The notes under the pieces were generated by a model. That model worked only from the letters and a program-made list of their open reading frames with translations, had not been told where the DNA came from and ran no database searches. Below are positions 50,379 through 58,507 of a stretch of DNA of 64,000 nt, piece after piece (the stretch's first letter is position 1; every line of letters starts with the position of its first letter). The position numbers and the translations under genes are program-made. This stretch comes from DASUPK01 sp963743575 (GTDB lineage Bacteria; Actinomycetota; Thermoleophilia; Solirubrobacterales; 70-9): contig CAVUQC010000004.1 of assembly GCA_963743575.1 (NCBI GenBank), positions 62,001 to 126,000 on the forward strand. The letters are read 5' to 3'.

Positions 50379-51410
50379 GTGGCCGAAGCCGACGAACGCG
50401 TCATCTCTCAGGACGTCCGGGATCCCTCGCACCCGGACCGCAACCTGGCCCTCGAGCTCGTCCGAGTCACCGAGGCGGGCGCCCTCGCCGCGGGCCGCTG
50501 GGTGGGGCTGGGCGAGAAGGAGAGCGCCGACGGAGCCGCGGTTGACGCGATGCGCCTGATGCTCGACACCGTGCCGATGGATGGCGTGGTGGTGATCGGC
50601 GAGGGCGAGAAGGACGAGGCGCCCATGCTCTACAACGGCGAGCAGATCGGCGACGGCAGCCCGCCGGTGGTCGACATCGCGGTGGACCCCCTGGAGGGAA
50701 CGACGCTCACCGCGCGCGGCATGCCCTCGGCTCTCGCGGTTATCGCTCTCTCGGAGCGGGGCACGATGTTCGACCCCGGCCCGTGCGTCTATATGGAGAA
50801 GATCGCCGCCGGCCCGCGATCCGCCGATCTGATCAGCCTCGAGGACCCGCTCGAGGACGTGGTCCGGAAGATCGCGGAGCGGAAGGGCGGCGAGACCAGC
50901 GACGTCACCGTGATCATGCTCGACCGCCCGCGTCACGAGGAGGCGGTCGCGACTCTGCGGGAGGTCGGCGCCAGCATCCGCTTCATCTCCGACGGCGACG
51001 TCGCCGCCTCGCTGTTCGCGGTGATGCCGAACACCGGCATCGATCTGCTCTGGGGGGTGGGGGGCACGCCCGAGGGCGTGCTCTCGGCCTCGGCCATCAA
51101 GTGCATGGGCGGCCGCATTCTGGGCCGGCTCTGGCCCCGGGACGACGACGAGCGCAAGGCCGCCGAGGACGCCGGCTATGACCTCAGCCGGGTGCTCGAC
51201 ACCGACGATCTGGTCTCCGGCGACGATGTCTTCTTCGCCGCCACCGGAGTCACCGACGGCGATCTGCTCGACGGCGTCCGCTATCTGGACGACGGACATG
51301 CCACGACCGAGTCGCTTGTCATGCGCTCCCGCTCCGGCACCATCCGGCGGGTCCAGGCGACTCATAACCGCCCGAAGCTGCGGGAGGTTGTGGGCGAGCG
51401 CTACGGGTAG
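50379..51410 (+). CDS. glpX: Class II fructose-1,6-bisphosphatase
   Basis: 343 residues from GTG 50379. Gluconeogenic phosphatase converting fructose 1,6-bisphosphate to fructose 6-phosphate. Diagnostic GlpX motifs: EAGALAAGRWVGLGEKESAD, GVVVIGEGEKDEAPMLYNGE, the metal-binding VDIAVDPLEGTTLTARGMPS, MLDRPRHEE, LLWGVGGTPEGVLSASAIK and GGRILGRLWPRDDDE. Its TAG abuts the stop of the convergent YihY gene. Confidence 0.95.
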   Translation: MAEADERVISQDVRDPSHPDRNLALELVRVTEAGALAAGRWVGLGEKESADGAAVDAMRLMLDTVPMDGVVVIGEGEKDEAPMLYNGEQIGDGSPPVVDIAVDPLEGTTLTARGMPSALAVIALSERGTMFDPGPCVYMEKIAAGPRSADLISLEDPLEDVVRKIAERKGGETSDVTVIMLDRPRHEEAVATLREVGASIRFISDGDVAASLFAVMPNTGIDLLWGVGGTPEGVLSASAIKCMGGRILGRLWPRDDDERKAAEDAGYDLSRVLDTDDLVSGDDVFFAATGVTDGDLLDGVRYLDDGHATTESLVMRSRSGTIRRVQATHNRPKLREVVGERYG

Positions 51411-52304
51411 TTACCCCTCCAGCGGAAGAGCGCCCGTGTCGTCCGACTCGTGGCGCAGCGAGTTGACCACCGCGCCGGCCAGCATCGCCAGGCTGACCGC
51501 GTAGAACCAGACCAGGGCGATCAGGATGAAGCCGATCGTCCCGCCGATGCGGTGCAGGTCGGAGACGTTGGTCAGGTAGAGCGGGAAGATGTAGTTGCCG
51601 GCCGAGGTGACCAGGGCGAAGAAGAGGGCGCCCGGCCAGACGGAGCGCCAGGGCATATGGCCCTTGGGCACCGCCCAGTAGATCGCACACGCGATCGTGA
51701 AGGTCAGGACCAGTCCGCCGATCACGACGATCGCTGTCCGGACCGAGCCCCACTGGTCGAGGCCGAACGGCAGGCTGTTGGCGCTCGTCAGCACCGCGCT
51801 CTCGACCGTCGGCACGGTCACGCTGGCTGCCAGCAGAAGGAGGAGCGCAAGCAACATGACCAGCGACCAGCGCTTCTGCTGCACCCAGCCGCGGCACTCG
51901 ACGTGGTAGATCCGGCAGAAGGCGGTGTCCATCGCGCCCCAGAACGAGGCCCCGATCCAGATCCCGCCCACCGCGGCGGCGATCCCGATCGTCGTCGAGC
52001 TGGCGCGGACGCGGTCGATCGCGTCCTGGAGCGTGCCCTGTTCAGTGTTGGGGAAGAGCCGCTGGATGTCGGTGATCACGCTGTGCTCGATGTCGTTGCT
52101 GTTCACCACCTGGCCGAAGATGAAGAGCACGAGCAGTGCGAAGGGGAAGACCGCGAGCATCAGGTTGTAGGCGACCATGCCCGAGAGGCCGGTGATGTTC
52201 TCCTTGTAGGCGCGGTTCCAGAAGGCGAGCAGCCAGCGGTGGCGCCAGAAGTGCCAGGTCGGGTACTTGGGCTCGGGTCGTCGTCCGACTGGCCAGGTGC
52301 TCAT
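51411..52304 (-). CDS. YihY/BrkB-family membrane protein
   Basis: 297 residues with six hydrophobic segments, starting after a charged N-terminus. Family landmarks: ITGLSGMVAYNLMLAVFPFA, ALLVLFIFGQVVNSN, GGIWIGASFWGAMDTAFCRI, YHVECRGWVQQKRWSLVMLL and ALFFALVTSAGNYIFPLYLT. Annotated as virulence factor BrkB or ribonuclease BN in older records; the actual function is unknown. The ATG at 52304 is divergent from the rpoD leader region. Confidence 0.88.
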   Translation of the reverse strand: MSTWPVGRRPEPKYPTWHFWRHRWLLAFWNRAYKENITGLSGMVAYNLMLAVFPFALLVLFIFGQVVNSNDIEHSVITDIQRLFPNTEQGTLQDAIDRVRASSTTIGIAAAVGGIWIGASFWGAMDTAFCRIYHVECRGWVQQKRWSLVMLLALLLLLAASVTVPTVESAVLTSANSLPFGLDQWGSVRTAIVVIGGLVLTFTIACAIYWAVPKGHMPWRSVWPGALFFALVTSAGNYIFPLYLTNVSDLHRIGGTIGFILIALVWFYAVSLAMLAGAVVNSLRHESDDTGALPLEG

Positions 52305-52409
52305 GCGTAACGAACGTCCAAACAGGGGTAAGTCGAAGGGCGCCCGGAACTTTCGCGGGCGCTCGTTGTTCTTCGCGTGGCAGACGCGTTGTCACGCCTG
52401 GGTTGTGCT

Positions 52410-52438
52410 TTGACTTCAAAAAATGAAGTGGCTACCAT
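52410..52438 (+). promoter_or_regulatory. Housekeeping-type promoter upstream of rpoD
   Basis: TTGACT (52410-52415), a 17-bp spacer and TACCAT (52433-52438): the best primary-sigma promoter in the window. Transcription would start near 52445, about 208 nt before the rpoD ATG and just ahead of an intrinsic terminator. Confidence 0.75.
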
Positions 52439-52445
52439 GGTCACG

Positions 52446-52522
52446 GACGTTTGAGGACTCGCGAGATCTAGGCGTGAAGAATCATCGAAAGCGCGGACGC
52501 GGCCAGGCTGCTCCGCGTTTTT
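52446..52522 (+). ncRNA. Candidate terminated leader RNA or small RNA upstream of rpoD
   Basis: From the predicted start near 52445 the transcript would run into CGCGGA-c-GCGGC-CAG-GCTGC-TCCGCG (52492-52517), an 11-bp stem with one bulged C, followed by five T. This is a good intrinsic terminator that would release a ~77-nt RNA, either a small RNA or an attenuated rpoD leader. The rest of the 348-bp gap (52305-52652) holds the promoters on each side and a GCGCCC/GGGCGC hairpin near 52337-52360 in the YihY leader. Confidence 0.5.
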
Positions 52523-52545
52523 GTGGCCTTTGAGGGGGATTTGAG

Positions 52546-52572
52546 TAAAGGTTTTTCGTCAGCGGCCGACAT
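52546..52572 (+). promoter_or_regulatory. Possible second rpoD promoter (TAAA-N16-CCGACAT)
   Basis: TAAA at 52546-52549 and CCGACAT from 52566, 16 bp apart, downstream of the terminator and ~80 bp before the rpoD ATG. It resembles the TAAA-CCGAT boxes in front of the pilins with one mismatch in the core. Confidence 0.35.
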
Positions 52573-52652
52573 GAATAGGGCCCGCCAGAATTAGGTAAAA
52601 GGCCGGGCGGCCAGGAAAATGAAAGACAGCCAGGAAGGAAGAGCGTAGGCGA

Positions 52653-53753
52653 ATGCTCGTAGCCGAGATCCAAGAACTTGAAGAAGTAAAGACGCTGGTC
52701 ACCCGTGGCCAGCAGCTGGGCGTCCTCACCTTTGGCGACGTCGCCACTGCTGTGTCCGAGGTAGAGCTCGACGAGTCCGATGTCGAGGACCTGTACGGGC
52801 ACCTCGAGAAGGTTGGCATCGAGCTGGTCGAGGACCTCGACCCGGCTCAGAAGGCCGCCGCCGAGAACGAGCGTTCCGATGGCAAGCGGGGAGGGCGCAA
52901 GAAGAAGGCGCTCGACCTGAAGCCCGACATGACCACCGATTCCCTGCAGCTCTTCCTCAAGGACATCGGGAAGGTCCGGCTGCTGACGGCGGCCGAGGAG
53001 GTCGAGCTCGCGAAGCGCATCGAGCGCGGCGACCTCGACGCCAAGCAGAAGATGGTCGAGTCGAACCTCCGTCTGGTCGTTTCGATCGCCAAGAACTACC
53101 GCAACCAGGGCCTGCCCTTCCTCGATCTGATCCAGGAGGGCACGCTTGGCCTGGTCCGCGCGGCGGAGAAGTTCGACTACCGCAAGGGCTTCAAGTTCTC
53201 GACCTACGCGACCTGGTGGATCCGCCAGGCGATCGCTCGCGCGCTCGCCGACAAGGCGCGGACCATCCGCATCCCGGTCCACGTCGTCGAGAAGCTCAAC
53301 AAGATCGGCCGCGCGGAGCGCAAGCTCGTCACCGAGCTGGGCCGCGAGCCGACCCCGGAGGAGATCGCCGAAGTCACCGGCATCGAGCCCGAGGAGGTCG
53401 ACTCGATCAAGCGCTCGGCGCAGGCGCCGGTCTCCCTCGAGAAGCCGGTCGGCGACGAGGAGGAGTCGGAGTTCGGTCAGTTCATCGCCGATGAGCGCGC
53501 CGAGTCTCCCTTCGAGCGCGCCGCCGAGCTGCTCACCAAGGAGGCGCTGAAGGAGGCCCTTGAGAACCTCTCCTACCGCGAGCGTCGCGTGCTCGAGCTC
53601 CGTTACGGGCTCGGCGGCGAGCACCCGCGGACCCTGGATGAGGTCGGCCGCACCTTCAACGTCACCCGGGAGCGGATCCGGCAGATCGAGAATCAGTCGC
53701 TGAAGAAGCTGCAGTCACTCGCGGAGGCACAGAAGCTCCGCGAGGTTGCCTAG
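52653..53753 (+). CDS. rpoD: Primary RNA polymerase sigma factor RpoD/SigA
   Basis: 366 residues. Region 1.1 is a short acidic/basic N-terminal part; region 1.2 is at TDSLQLFLKDIGKVRLLTAA; regions 2.1-2.4 follow (NLRLVVSIAKNYRNQGLPFL, GTLGLVRAAEKFDYRKGFKF, STYATWWIRQAIARALADKA), then region 3, and region 4.2 has the helix-turn-helix TLDEVGRTFNVTRERIRQIE. The domain set marks the essential housekeeping sigma. ATG 52653 follows AGGAAGGAAGAGC. A long leader with promoter, terminator and second promoter candidate precedes it. Its TAG is the first triplet of repeat copy 6. Confidence 0.95.
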   Translation: MLVAEIQELEEVKTLVTRGQQLGVLTFGDVATAVSEVELDESDVEDLYGHLEKVGIELVEDLDPAQKAAAENERSDGKRGGRKKKALDLKPDMTTDSLQLFLKDIGKVRLLTAAEEVELAKRIERGDLDAKQKMVESNLRLVVSIAKNYRNQGLPFLDLIQEGTLGLVRAAEKFDYRKGFKFSTYATWWIRQAIARALADKARTIRIPVHVVEKLNKIGRAERKLVTELGREPTPEEIAEVTGIEPEEVDSIKRSAQAPVSLEKPVGDEEESEFGQFIADERAESPFERAAELLTKEALKEALENLSYRERRVLELRYGLGGEHPRTLDEVGRTFNVTRERIRQIENQSLKKLQSLAEAQKLREVA

Positions 53754-53846
53754 CGGCCACCAGGCCGCTGCACTTCGGAGCCAGGGCGAAGCCCGTAGCG
53801 ACTTGTGTGGGGCGGCCGCTTGTGGCCGCGATCTGATGGCGAACCC
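53751..53846 (+). repeat. Convergent-gene structured repeat, copy 6
   Basis: Starts at the TAG of rpoD and reads CGGCCACCAGGCCGC, hairpin GGGCGAAGCCC, ACTTGTGTGGGGC, GCGGCCGCTTGTGGCCGC and ends two bases before the stop of the convergent AbiEi-like gene. One base of the central hairpin region is missing relative to other copies. Confidence 0.9.
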
Positions 53847-53848
53847 GT

Positions 53849-54748
53849 CTACGGCGTGCGCCGGGTGAGTAGCCCGCGCAGGTCCGCGAGCATGGGCTCG
53901 GGTTCTTCGATGACGTCTGACCACGTGTAGCGGCGGAACTCGTCGCCGCGAGACCGGGCTTCACGCTCCCTCTGGCGATCACGCTCCCAGGCGTGGCGGG
54001 TGCCGTGGTATTGGTAGCCGTCGAGTTCGACCGTGAGGCGGTGGGCCGGCCAACGGCAGTCGACGTAGGCGCTGCCGGCGAGCTGATTCATCTCGGGAAG
54101 GGGGAGGCGGGCTGGGCGGACTGCGGCGAGGAAGGAGGACTCCAGGCGGCTGAGGGCCACCGGTTCGTCGCCGTGGATGACCCGCCGGAGCTCGCGGGCG
54201 CCGGGCCAGTTGTGGCGGCGGGCGAGGAGTCGGTTGACAGCCGAGGGCTCGACCCGGTGCTTCACGAGCGCCTCGTGAAAGGCGCGGGCGAGGTCAGGGG
54301 GATCGAGGACTGCGGCGAGGTCAACGAGGGTGCGCGGGACGGCGGTGACCGGAATGCCGCGCCAGACGGTTGCATCTCGTCGGTCGATTGACCGGCACCG
54401 GGTGACGGTGACTCCAGTGGGACGTCGGTGGTGGGTCGTCAGAACCTCGGGCAATGAAGGCGGGCGCTTCAGGAGGTGGAGGAGGTGCGCCGCCGCGCGG
54501 CTCGCGAGGAGCGCGTGGGGTCCGCAGGCCTTGACCGCTGCCAGGTAGCGGGCCTCGAGGCTCGGCGCGGCGTGACCCACGCGGAAAACACCGCGATGAA
54601 CGGGGATCAGTCCGCCGTGTGCCAGCCGGGTCCGGATTTCCTCCGGTGTGACGCCCGCTCGCAACAGCTCGACGCGGGTCACAACGCCATGTGACCTCCC
54701 GGCGAGCTCGGCCAATTTCGCCTCGACTGTGCGGATCTGCTGTTCCAC
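53849..54748 (-). CDS. AbiEi-antitoxin/DUF559-like protein, intact copy
   Basis: 299 residues. N-terminal winged helix (VEAKLAELAGRSHGVVTRVE, LLRAGVTPEEIRTRLAHGGL) followed by IPVHRGVFRVGHAAPSLEAR, the AbiEi type IV antitoxin-like domain; the C-terminal part RLTVELDGYQYHGTRHAWER, DRQREREARSRGDEFRRYTW is DUF559, related to Vsr/restriction-type nucleases. No toxin gene is adjacent. Paralogue of 20536-21463. The GTG start is the centre of a perfect 19-bp inverted repeat. Autoregulated DNA-binding is plausible; nuclease activity is untested. Confidence 0.85.
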   Translation of the reverse strand: MEQQIRTVEAKLAELAGRSHGVVTRVELLRAGVTPEEIRTRLAHGGLIPVHRGVFRVGHAAPSLEARYLAAVKACGPHALLASRAAAHLLHLLKRPPSLPEVLTTHHRRPTGVTVTRCRSIDRRDATVWRGIPVTAVPRTLVDLAAVLDPPDLARAFHEALVKHRVEPSAVNRLLARRHNWPGARELRRVIHGDEPVALSRLESSFLAAVRPARLPLPEMNQLAGSAYVDCRWPAHRLTVELDGYQYHGTRHAWERDRQREREARSRGDEFRRYTWSDVIEEPEPMLADLRGLLTRRTP

Positions 54749-54757
54749 TGGAACAGC
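54739..54757. promoter_or_regulatory. Inverted repeat centred on the GTG start codon
   Basis: GCTGTTCCACTGGAACAGC: 9-bp perfect arms around one central base (54748), which is the first base of the minus-strand GTG. The flanks GAT and ATC extend the symmetry. The frameshifted paralogue has the same geometry at 21456-21470 with different arms. Confidence 0.65.
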
Positions 54758-54904
54758 TAATCCGCACGGACCCCCGATTCGCCCCCTCGAGTACTCCTTT
54801 CATTGCCGGTTTTCCGTCTCTGAGCCACGATCGGGCGGTCTTCGACCTGCAGCACCCACTTTTGCTGATCTAGCTACGCGCGCCCACGCCCGATAGCGGT
54901 AGGG

Positions 54905-56011
54905 ATGGGCTTTGACATAGACAAGGCATTGACGTTCATGGTCGAGCGTGAGGGGTCTGACCTCCACGTGAAGGTGGACTCGCCGCCGGTGGCCAGGGTC
55001 CACGGCGACCTCTGGGCGCTCCGGGACACCGATCCGCTCACCGGCTCGGACACCGAGAAGGCGCTCCATCAGATCGCGGACGAGCATCACCTCACCGAGT
55101 TCGAAGAGGGCGGCGAGGTCGACTTCTCCTACGAGCTCCCCGGCGTGTCTCGCTTCCGAGTGAACGCCTTCCGGCAGCGCGGCGAAGTCTCGATCGCGCT
55201 GCGCGCCATTCCATTCTCGGTTCGGACCATCGACGACCTCGGTCTTCCCCCGGTGGTCACTCGCCTCGCCGAAGAGCCGCGCGGGATCATCCTGCTCACC
55301 GGGACCACCGGCTCGGGCAAGTCGACCACGCTCGCGGCGATGATCGACCACATCAACTCCACCCGGGCACGTCACATCGTGACCATGGAGGACCCGATCG
55401 AGTACCTCCACCGGGACAAGCTTTCGATCATCAACCAGCGCGAGGTGGGCACCGACACGAAGACCTTCGCCAAGGCGATGCGCCGGGTGCTCCGCCAGGA
55501 CCCCGACGTGATCCTGATCGGAGAGATGCGCGATGAGGAGACGGTTCGGACCGCGCTCTCGGCCGCCGAGACCGGCCACCTGGTGCTTTCGACCCTCCAC
55601 ACGCTTGATGCGACGGAGACGATCAACCGCATCATCGACTTCTTCCCGCCGCACCTGCAGCAACAGGCGCGGGTCATGCTCGCCTCGACGATGAAGGGTG
55701 CGATCTCTCAGAGGCTTGTGCCGCGAATCGATCGCGAGGGGCGCGTCGCCGTAGGAGAGGTCATGGTCGTCACCGGCCGGATCCAGGACCTGATCCTGAA
55801 CCCGGAGGAGACGGGACGGATCACCGAGGTGATCTCCGAGGGTGACTACTACGGCATGCAGACCTTCGATCAGGCCCTGCTCGGATACGTGAGGCAGGGC
55901 ATCGTCTCCGAGGAGGTCGCCATGGAGACGGCCTCCAGCCCGCACGACCTCAAGCTGATGCTCGCCGCCCAGGGCCAGCGGGCGAGCGGGATCGAGCAGG
56001 TGGTCGGATGA
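54905..56011 (+). CDS. PilT/PilU-type pilus retraction ATPase
   Basis: 368 residues, first gene of the pilus operon. Walker A GTTGSGKSTT at about residues 133-142, Asp box EDPIEYLH, Walker B DPDVILIGEMRD and His box TGHLVLSTLHTLDATETINR. The C-terminal AIRNLIRE motif of true PilT is replaced by GRIQDLILNPEETGRITEVI, as in PilU-like paralogues, so it is probably an accessory retraction ATPase. The ATG at 54905 lacks a strong ribosome-binding site. It overlaps the next gene by 4 bp (ATGA). Confidence 0.88.
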   Translation: MGFDIDKALTFMVEREGSDLHVKVDSPPVARVHGDLWALRDTDPLTGSDTEKALHQIADEHHLTEFEEGGEVDFSYELPGVSRFRVNAFRQRGEVSIALRAIPFSVRTIDDLGLPPVVTRLAEEPRGIILLTGTTGSGKSTTLAAMIDHINSTRARHIVTMEDPIEYLHRDKLSIINQREVGTDTKTFAKAMRRVLRQDPDVILIGEMRDEETVRTALSAAETGHLVLSTLHTLDATETINRIIDFFPPHLQQQARVMLASTMKGAISQRLVPRIDREGRVAVGEVMVVTGRIQDLILNPEETGRITEVISEGDYYGMQTFDQALLGYVRQGIVSEEVAMETASSPHDLKLMLAAQGQRASGIEQVVG

Positions 56012-56643
56012 GGAACGCGATCAACAACAACCCGAAGGTGCAGATCGGCGTCATCGCCGTTCTCGTCCTCCTCGTCGCGCTGGTCGTCATACCGTCGATG
56101 GGGTCCAAGAGCCCGAGCAGCAGCGGAACGACGACCAACACCGTCAGCGCCCAGGCGACCACCCCGTCCGGTTCCGTCGACCTGACCGTGAAGACCACCC
56201 AGCCCATCCCCGGCGCTGCGACCGCCACAGGTGTCGCCGCGCCGGCGCAGACCGTGGACCCGCAGGCCCTCGTGCCCGGGCCCGGGCTGCCTGCCCCGTT
56301 CATTGACGCCTGGAAGAGCGGCAAGGCGGTCGTCCTGCTGATCGTGCGCAACCACGGCATCGACGACCAGCTCGTGTCAAGGTCCGTCCGCGGACTCTCG
56401 AGCGACTCGGGCCTCGCCGTCTTCGTCGCCCACGCCAACCAGGTGGCCCGCTATTCGCGGATCACCCAGGGCGTCGGGGTGAGCCAGGCCCCCGCTCTGA
56501 TCATCGTCCGCCCGAAGAAGGTCAGCGGCTCCGTGCCGGAGGCGCAGGTCACCTATGGCTTCCGAGACTCCCAAACCGTCGTGCAGTACGTCCACGACGC
56601 GCTCTACTCCGGCAAGGACGACCTGCCCTACAGCCCGAGGTAG
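56008..56643 (+). CDS. Membrane-anchored protein of the pilus operon, unknown (thioredoxin-fold-like)
   Basis: 211 residues. A single N-terminal helix (VQIGVIAVLVLLVALVVIPS) anchors a Ser/Thr-rich stalk and a domain with VVLLIVRNHGIDDQLVSRSV, GLAVFVAHANQVARYSRI and VSQAPALIIVRPKKV, a strand/helix order like a thioredoxin fold with the cis-Pro-like AP before the last strand but without a CxxC. ATGA overlap with the pilus ATPase gene and a 8-bp gap to pilB place it in pilus assembly. PilN/PilO-type or oxidoreductase-like roles are possible; not assigned. Confidence 0.65.
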   Translation: MRNAINNNPKVQIGVIAVLVLLVALVVIPSMGSKSPSSSGTTTNTVSAQATTPSGSVDLTVKTTQPIPGAATATGVAAPAQTVDPQALVPGPGLPAPFIDAWKSGKAVVLLIVRNHGIDDQLVSRSVRGLSSDSGLAVFVAHANQVARYSRITQGVGVSQAPALIIVRPKKVSGSVPEAQVTYGFRDSQTVVQYVHDALYSGKDDLPYSPR

Positions 56644-56651
56644 GCGTCCCC

Positions 56652-58466
56652 ATGCGGGAGCTGCCTGATTACCTGCGCCCGCTGCCAGGCCCGAACGACG
56701 CTGCCGGGGCCGGCGCCGCAGCGGCCGCGTCCGAGAATCCCGACGCGGAGAGCGGAACCTCAGGTCTGATTCCGCCGGTCAACCGCGGGCACACCGGGGG
56801 ATTCATCACCGACGCCATCCTCCAGCTCGGCTACGCGACTCAGGAGCAGGTGGACCAGGCGGTGATGCAGTCCCGGACCGCCGGCAAGCGCCCCGAGGAG
56901 CTCCTGCTCGAGCAGCAAGTCATCGACCAGGTGCAGCTGTCCCGTGCGACCGCCGAGCGCTACGGCCTCGACTTCGTGGATCTCTCCGCCTTCTCGGTCG
57001 ACATGGGGGCGGCGAACCTGATCTCGGTGAAGTCCGCTCGCCGCCACGGCGCACTTCCGATCTCCTACGTCGACGAGAGCACGTTGCTGTTGGCGATGGC
57101 CGACCCGACCAACGTCCTGGCGCTCGACGACGTTCAGATGGCGACAGGGCTCAACTGCGCCGTCGCCGTCGCCCCGTTCGGCGACATCGACTCGCTCGTC
57201 ACCAAGCTCGCGACCATGCAGAACACCGTCGCCGACGCGATCGCGGAGGGCGACGAGGACGAGCCGGGTACCGCATCGCCCACGGAGATCACGGACATCC
57301 GTGCCTCGGCGGAGGACGGGCCTGTGATCAAGCTGGTCAACAGCATCCTGGGCCAGGCCGTCGCCGAAGGTGCCTCCGACATCCACTTCGAGCCCGAGGA
57401 CGGAGAGATGCGCATCCGCTTCCGCATCGACGGAGTGCTCCAGGAGACCGCGCGGGTGCCGAGGCGGATGGTGGCCGGAGTCGTCTCGCGGATCAAGATC
57501 ATGAGTGAGCTCGACATCGCCGAGAAGCGTGTGCCGCAGGACGGTCGCGTGACGGTGAAGATCGAGGACCGGCGCATCGACCTTCGTGTGACCACGCTGC
57601 CGACGCAGGGTGGGGAGGGGGCGTCCGTCCGAATCCTCGACGAGGCGGGCGCGCTGAGGACGCTGGACGAGCTCGGCATGGAGGGGGAGGCTCGCCATCG
57701 GTTCGAGACCTCATTCCGGAAGCCCTACGGCGCCGTCCTGGTCACAGGCCCGACCGGAGCCGGCAAGTCGACCACGCTCTATGCCGCCCTGCAGGAGATC
57801 AACGACGTCGACCGTCACATCGTCACCATCGAGGACCCCGTCGAGTTCCGCCTCAGCGGCGTCAACCAGATCGGCGTCAACCGCAAGGCGGGCCTGACCT
57901 TCGCGACCGGTCTGCGCTCCGTGCTCCGCGCCGATCCCGACGTGATCATGGTCGGCGAGATCCGGGACGCGGAGACCGCGAGGATCGGGATCGAGGCTGC
58001 GCTCACGGGCCACATGGTCCTCACCACGCTTCACACGAACGACGCTCCGGGAGCGATCACCCGGCTCCAGGAGATGGGCATCGAGTCTTTCCTCACCTCC
58101 TCCGCCATCGAATGCGTCGTCGCCCAGCGCCTGGCGCGGACCCTCTGCGCCCACTGCAAGCGGCGCGGGGTGGTCAGCAAGGACGCCCTGGAGGAGGCCG
58201 GCTTCCGGGTCGGAACCGACATCGAGGTGTATGAGCCCGTGGGCTGCTCGCGCTGCAACGGCAGCGGCTATCGAGGCCGACTGGGCATCTACTCGGTGTT
58301 GGTGCTCACCGAGCGGATCAAGGAGCTGGTGGTCAACCGGGCCTCGGAGGCGGAGATTGCCGGCGTGGCGATCGAGGAGGGAATGCTCACGCTCCGCCAG
58401 GCGGGGATGGAGAAGGTGCGCTCCGGCGTGACGAGCGTGCAGGAAGTCTCGCGGGTGACCTCCTAG
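56652..58466 (+). CDS. pilB: Type IV pilus extension ATPase PilB
   Basis: 604 residues of the GspE/PilB family; powers pilin polymerisation at the inner face of the membrane. N-terminal GspE_N domain at about 40-180 (ITDAILQLGYATQEQVDQAV, EELLLEQQVIDQVQLSRATA, RYGLDFVDLS), N2 domain from ~200 (ASDIHFEPEDGEMRIRFRID), Walker A GPTGAGKSTT at ~366-374, Walker B DPDVIMVGEIRD, His box and a tetra-Cys zinc site (CAHC at ~499, CSRC at ~531). The N-terminal repeats resemble MshEN c-di-GMP-binding motifs but lack key Arg/Gly residues. Confidence 0.93.
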   Translation: MRELPDYLRPLPGPNDAAGAGAAAAASENPDAESGTSGLIPPVNRGHTGGFITDAILQLGYATQEQVDQAVMQSRTAGKRPEELLLEQQVIDQVQLSRATAERYGLDFVDLSAFSVDMGAANLISVKSARRHGALPISYVDESTLLLAMADPTNVLALDDVQMATGLNCAVAVAPFGDIDSLVTKLATMQNTVADAIAEGDEDEPGTASPTEITDIRASAEDGPVIKLVNSILGQAVAEGASDIHFEPEDGEMRIRFRIDGVLQETARVPRRMVAGVVSRIKIMSELDIAEKRVPQDGRVTVKIEDRRIDLRVTTLPTQGGEGASVRILDEAGALRTLDELGMEGEARHRFETSFRKPYGAVLVTGPTGAGKSTTLYAALQEINDVDRHIVTIEDPVEFRLSGVNQIGVNRKAGLTFATGLRSVLRADPDVIMVGEIRDAETARIGIEAALTGHMVLTTLHTNDAPGAITRLQEMGIESFLTSSAIECVVAQRLARTLCAHCKRRGVVSKDALEEAGFRVGTDIEVYEPVGCSRCNGSGYRGRLGIYSVLVLTERIKELVVNRASEAEIAGVAIEEGMLTLRQAGMEKVRSGVTSVQEVSRVTS

Positions 58467-58507
58467 GACAAGCGACCCCAGTTTTTGGTGTCAAGCACAA
58501 GGGTCGA

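Noticed and set aside
54880..54900. CCGATA upstream of the first pilus ATPase as a sigma-28-type -10
   Set aside because: The -10 core is good but no TAAA lies 15-17 bp upstream, so the pilus motor operon cannot be added to the pilin promoter set.
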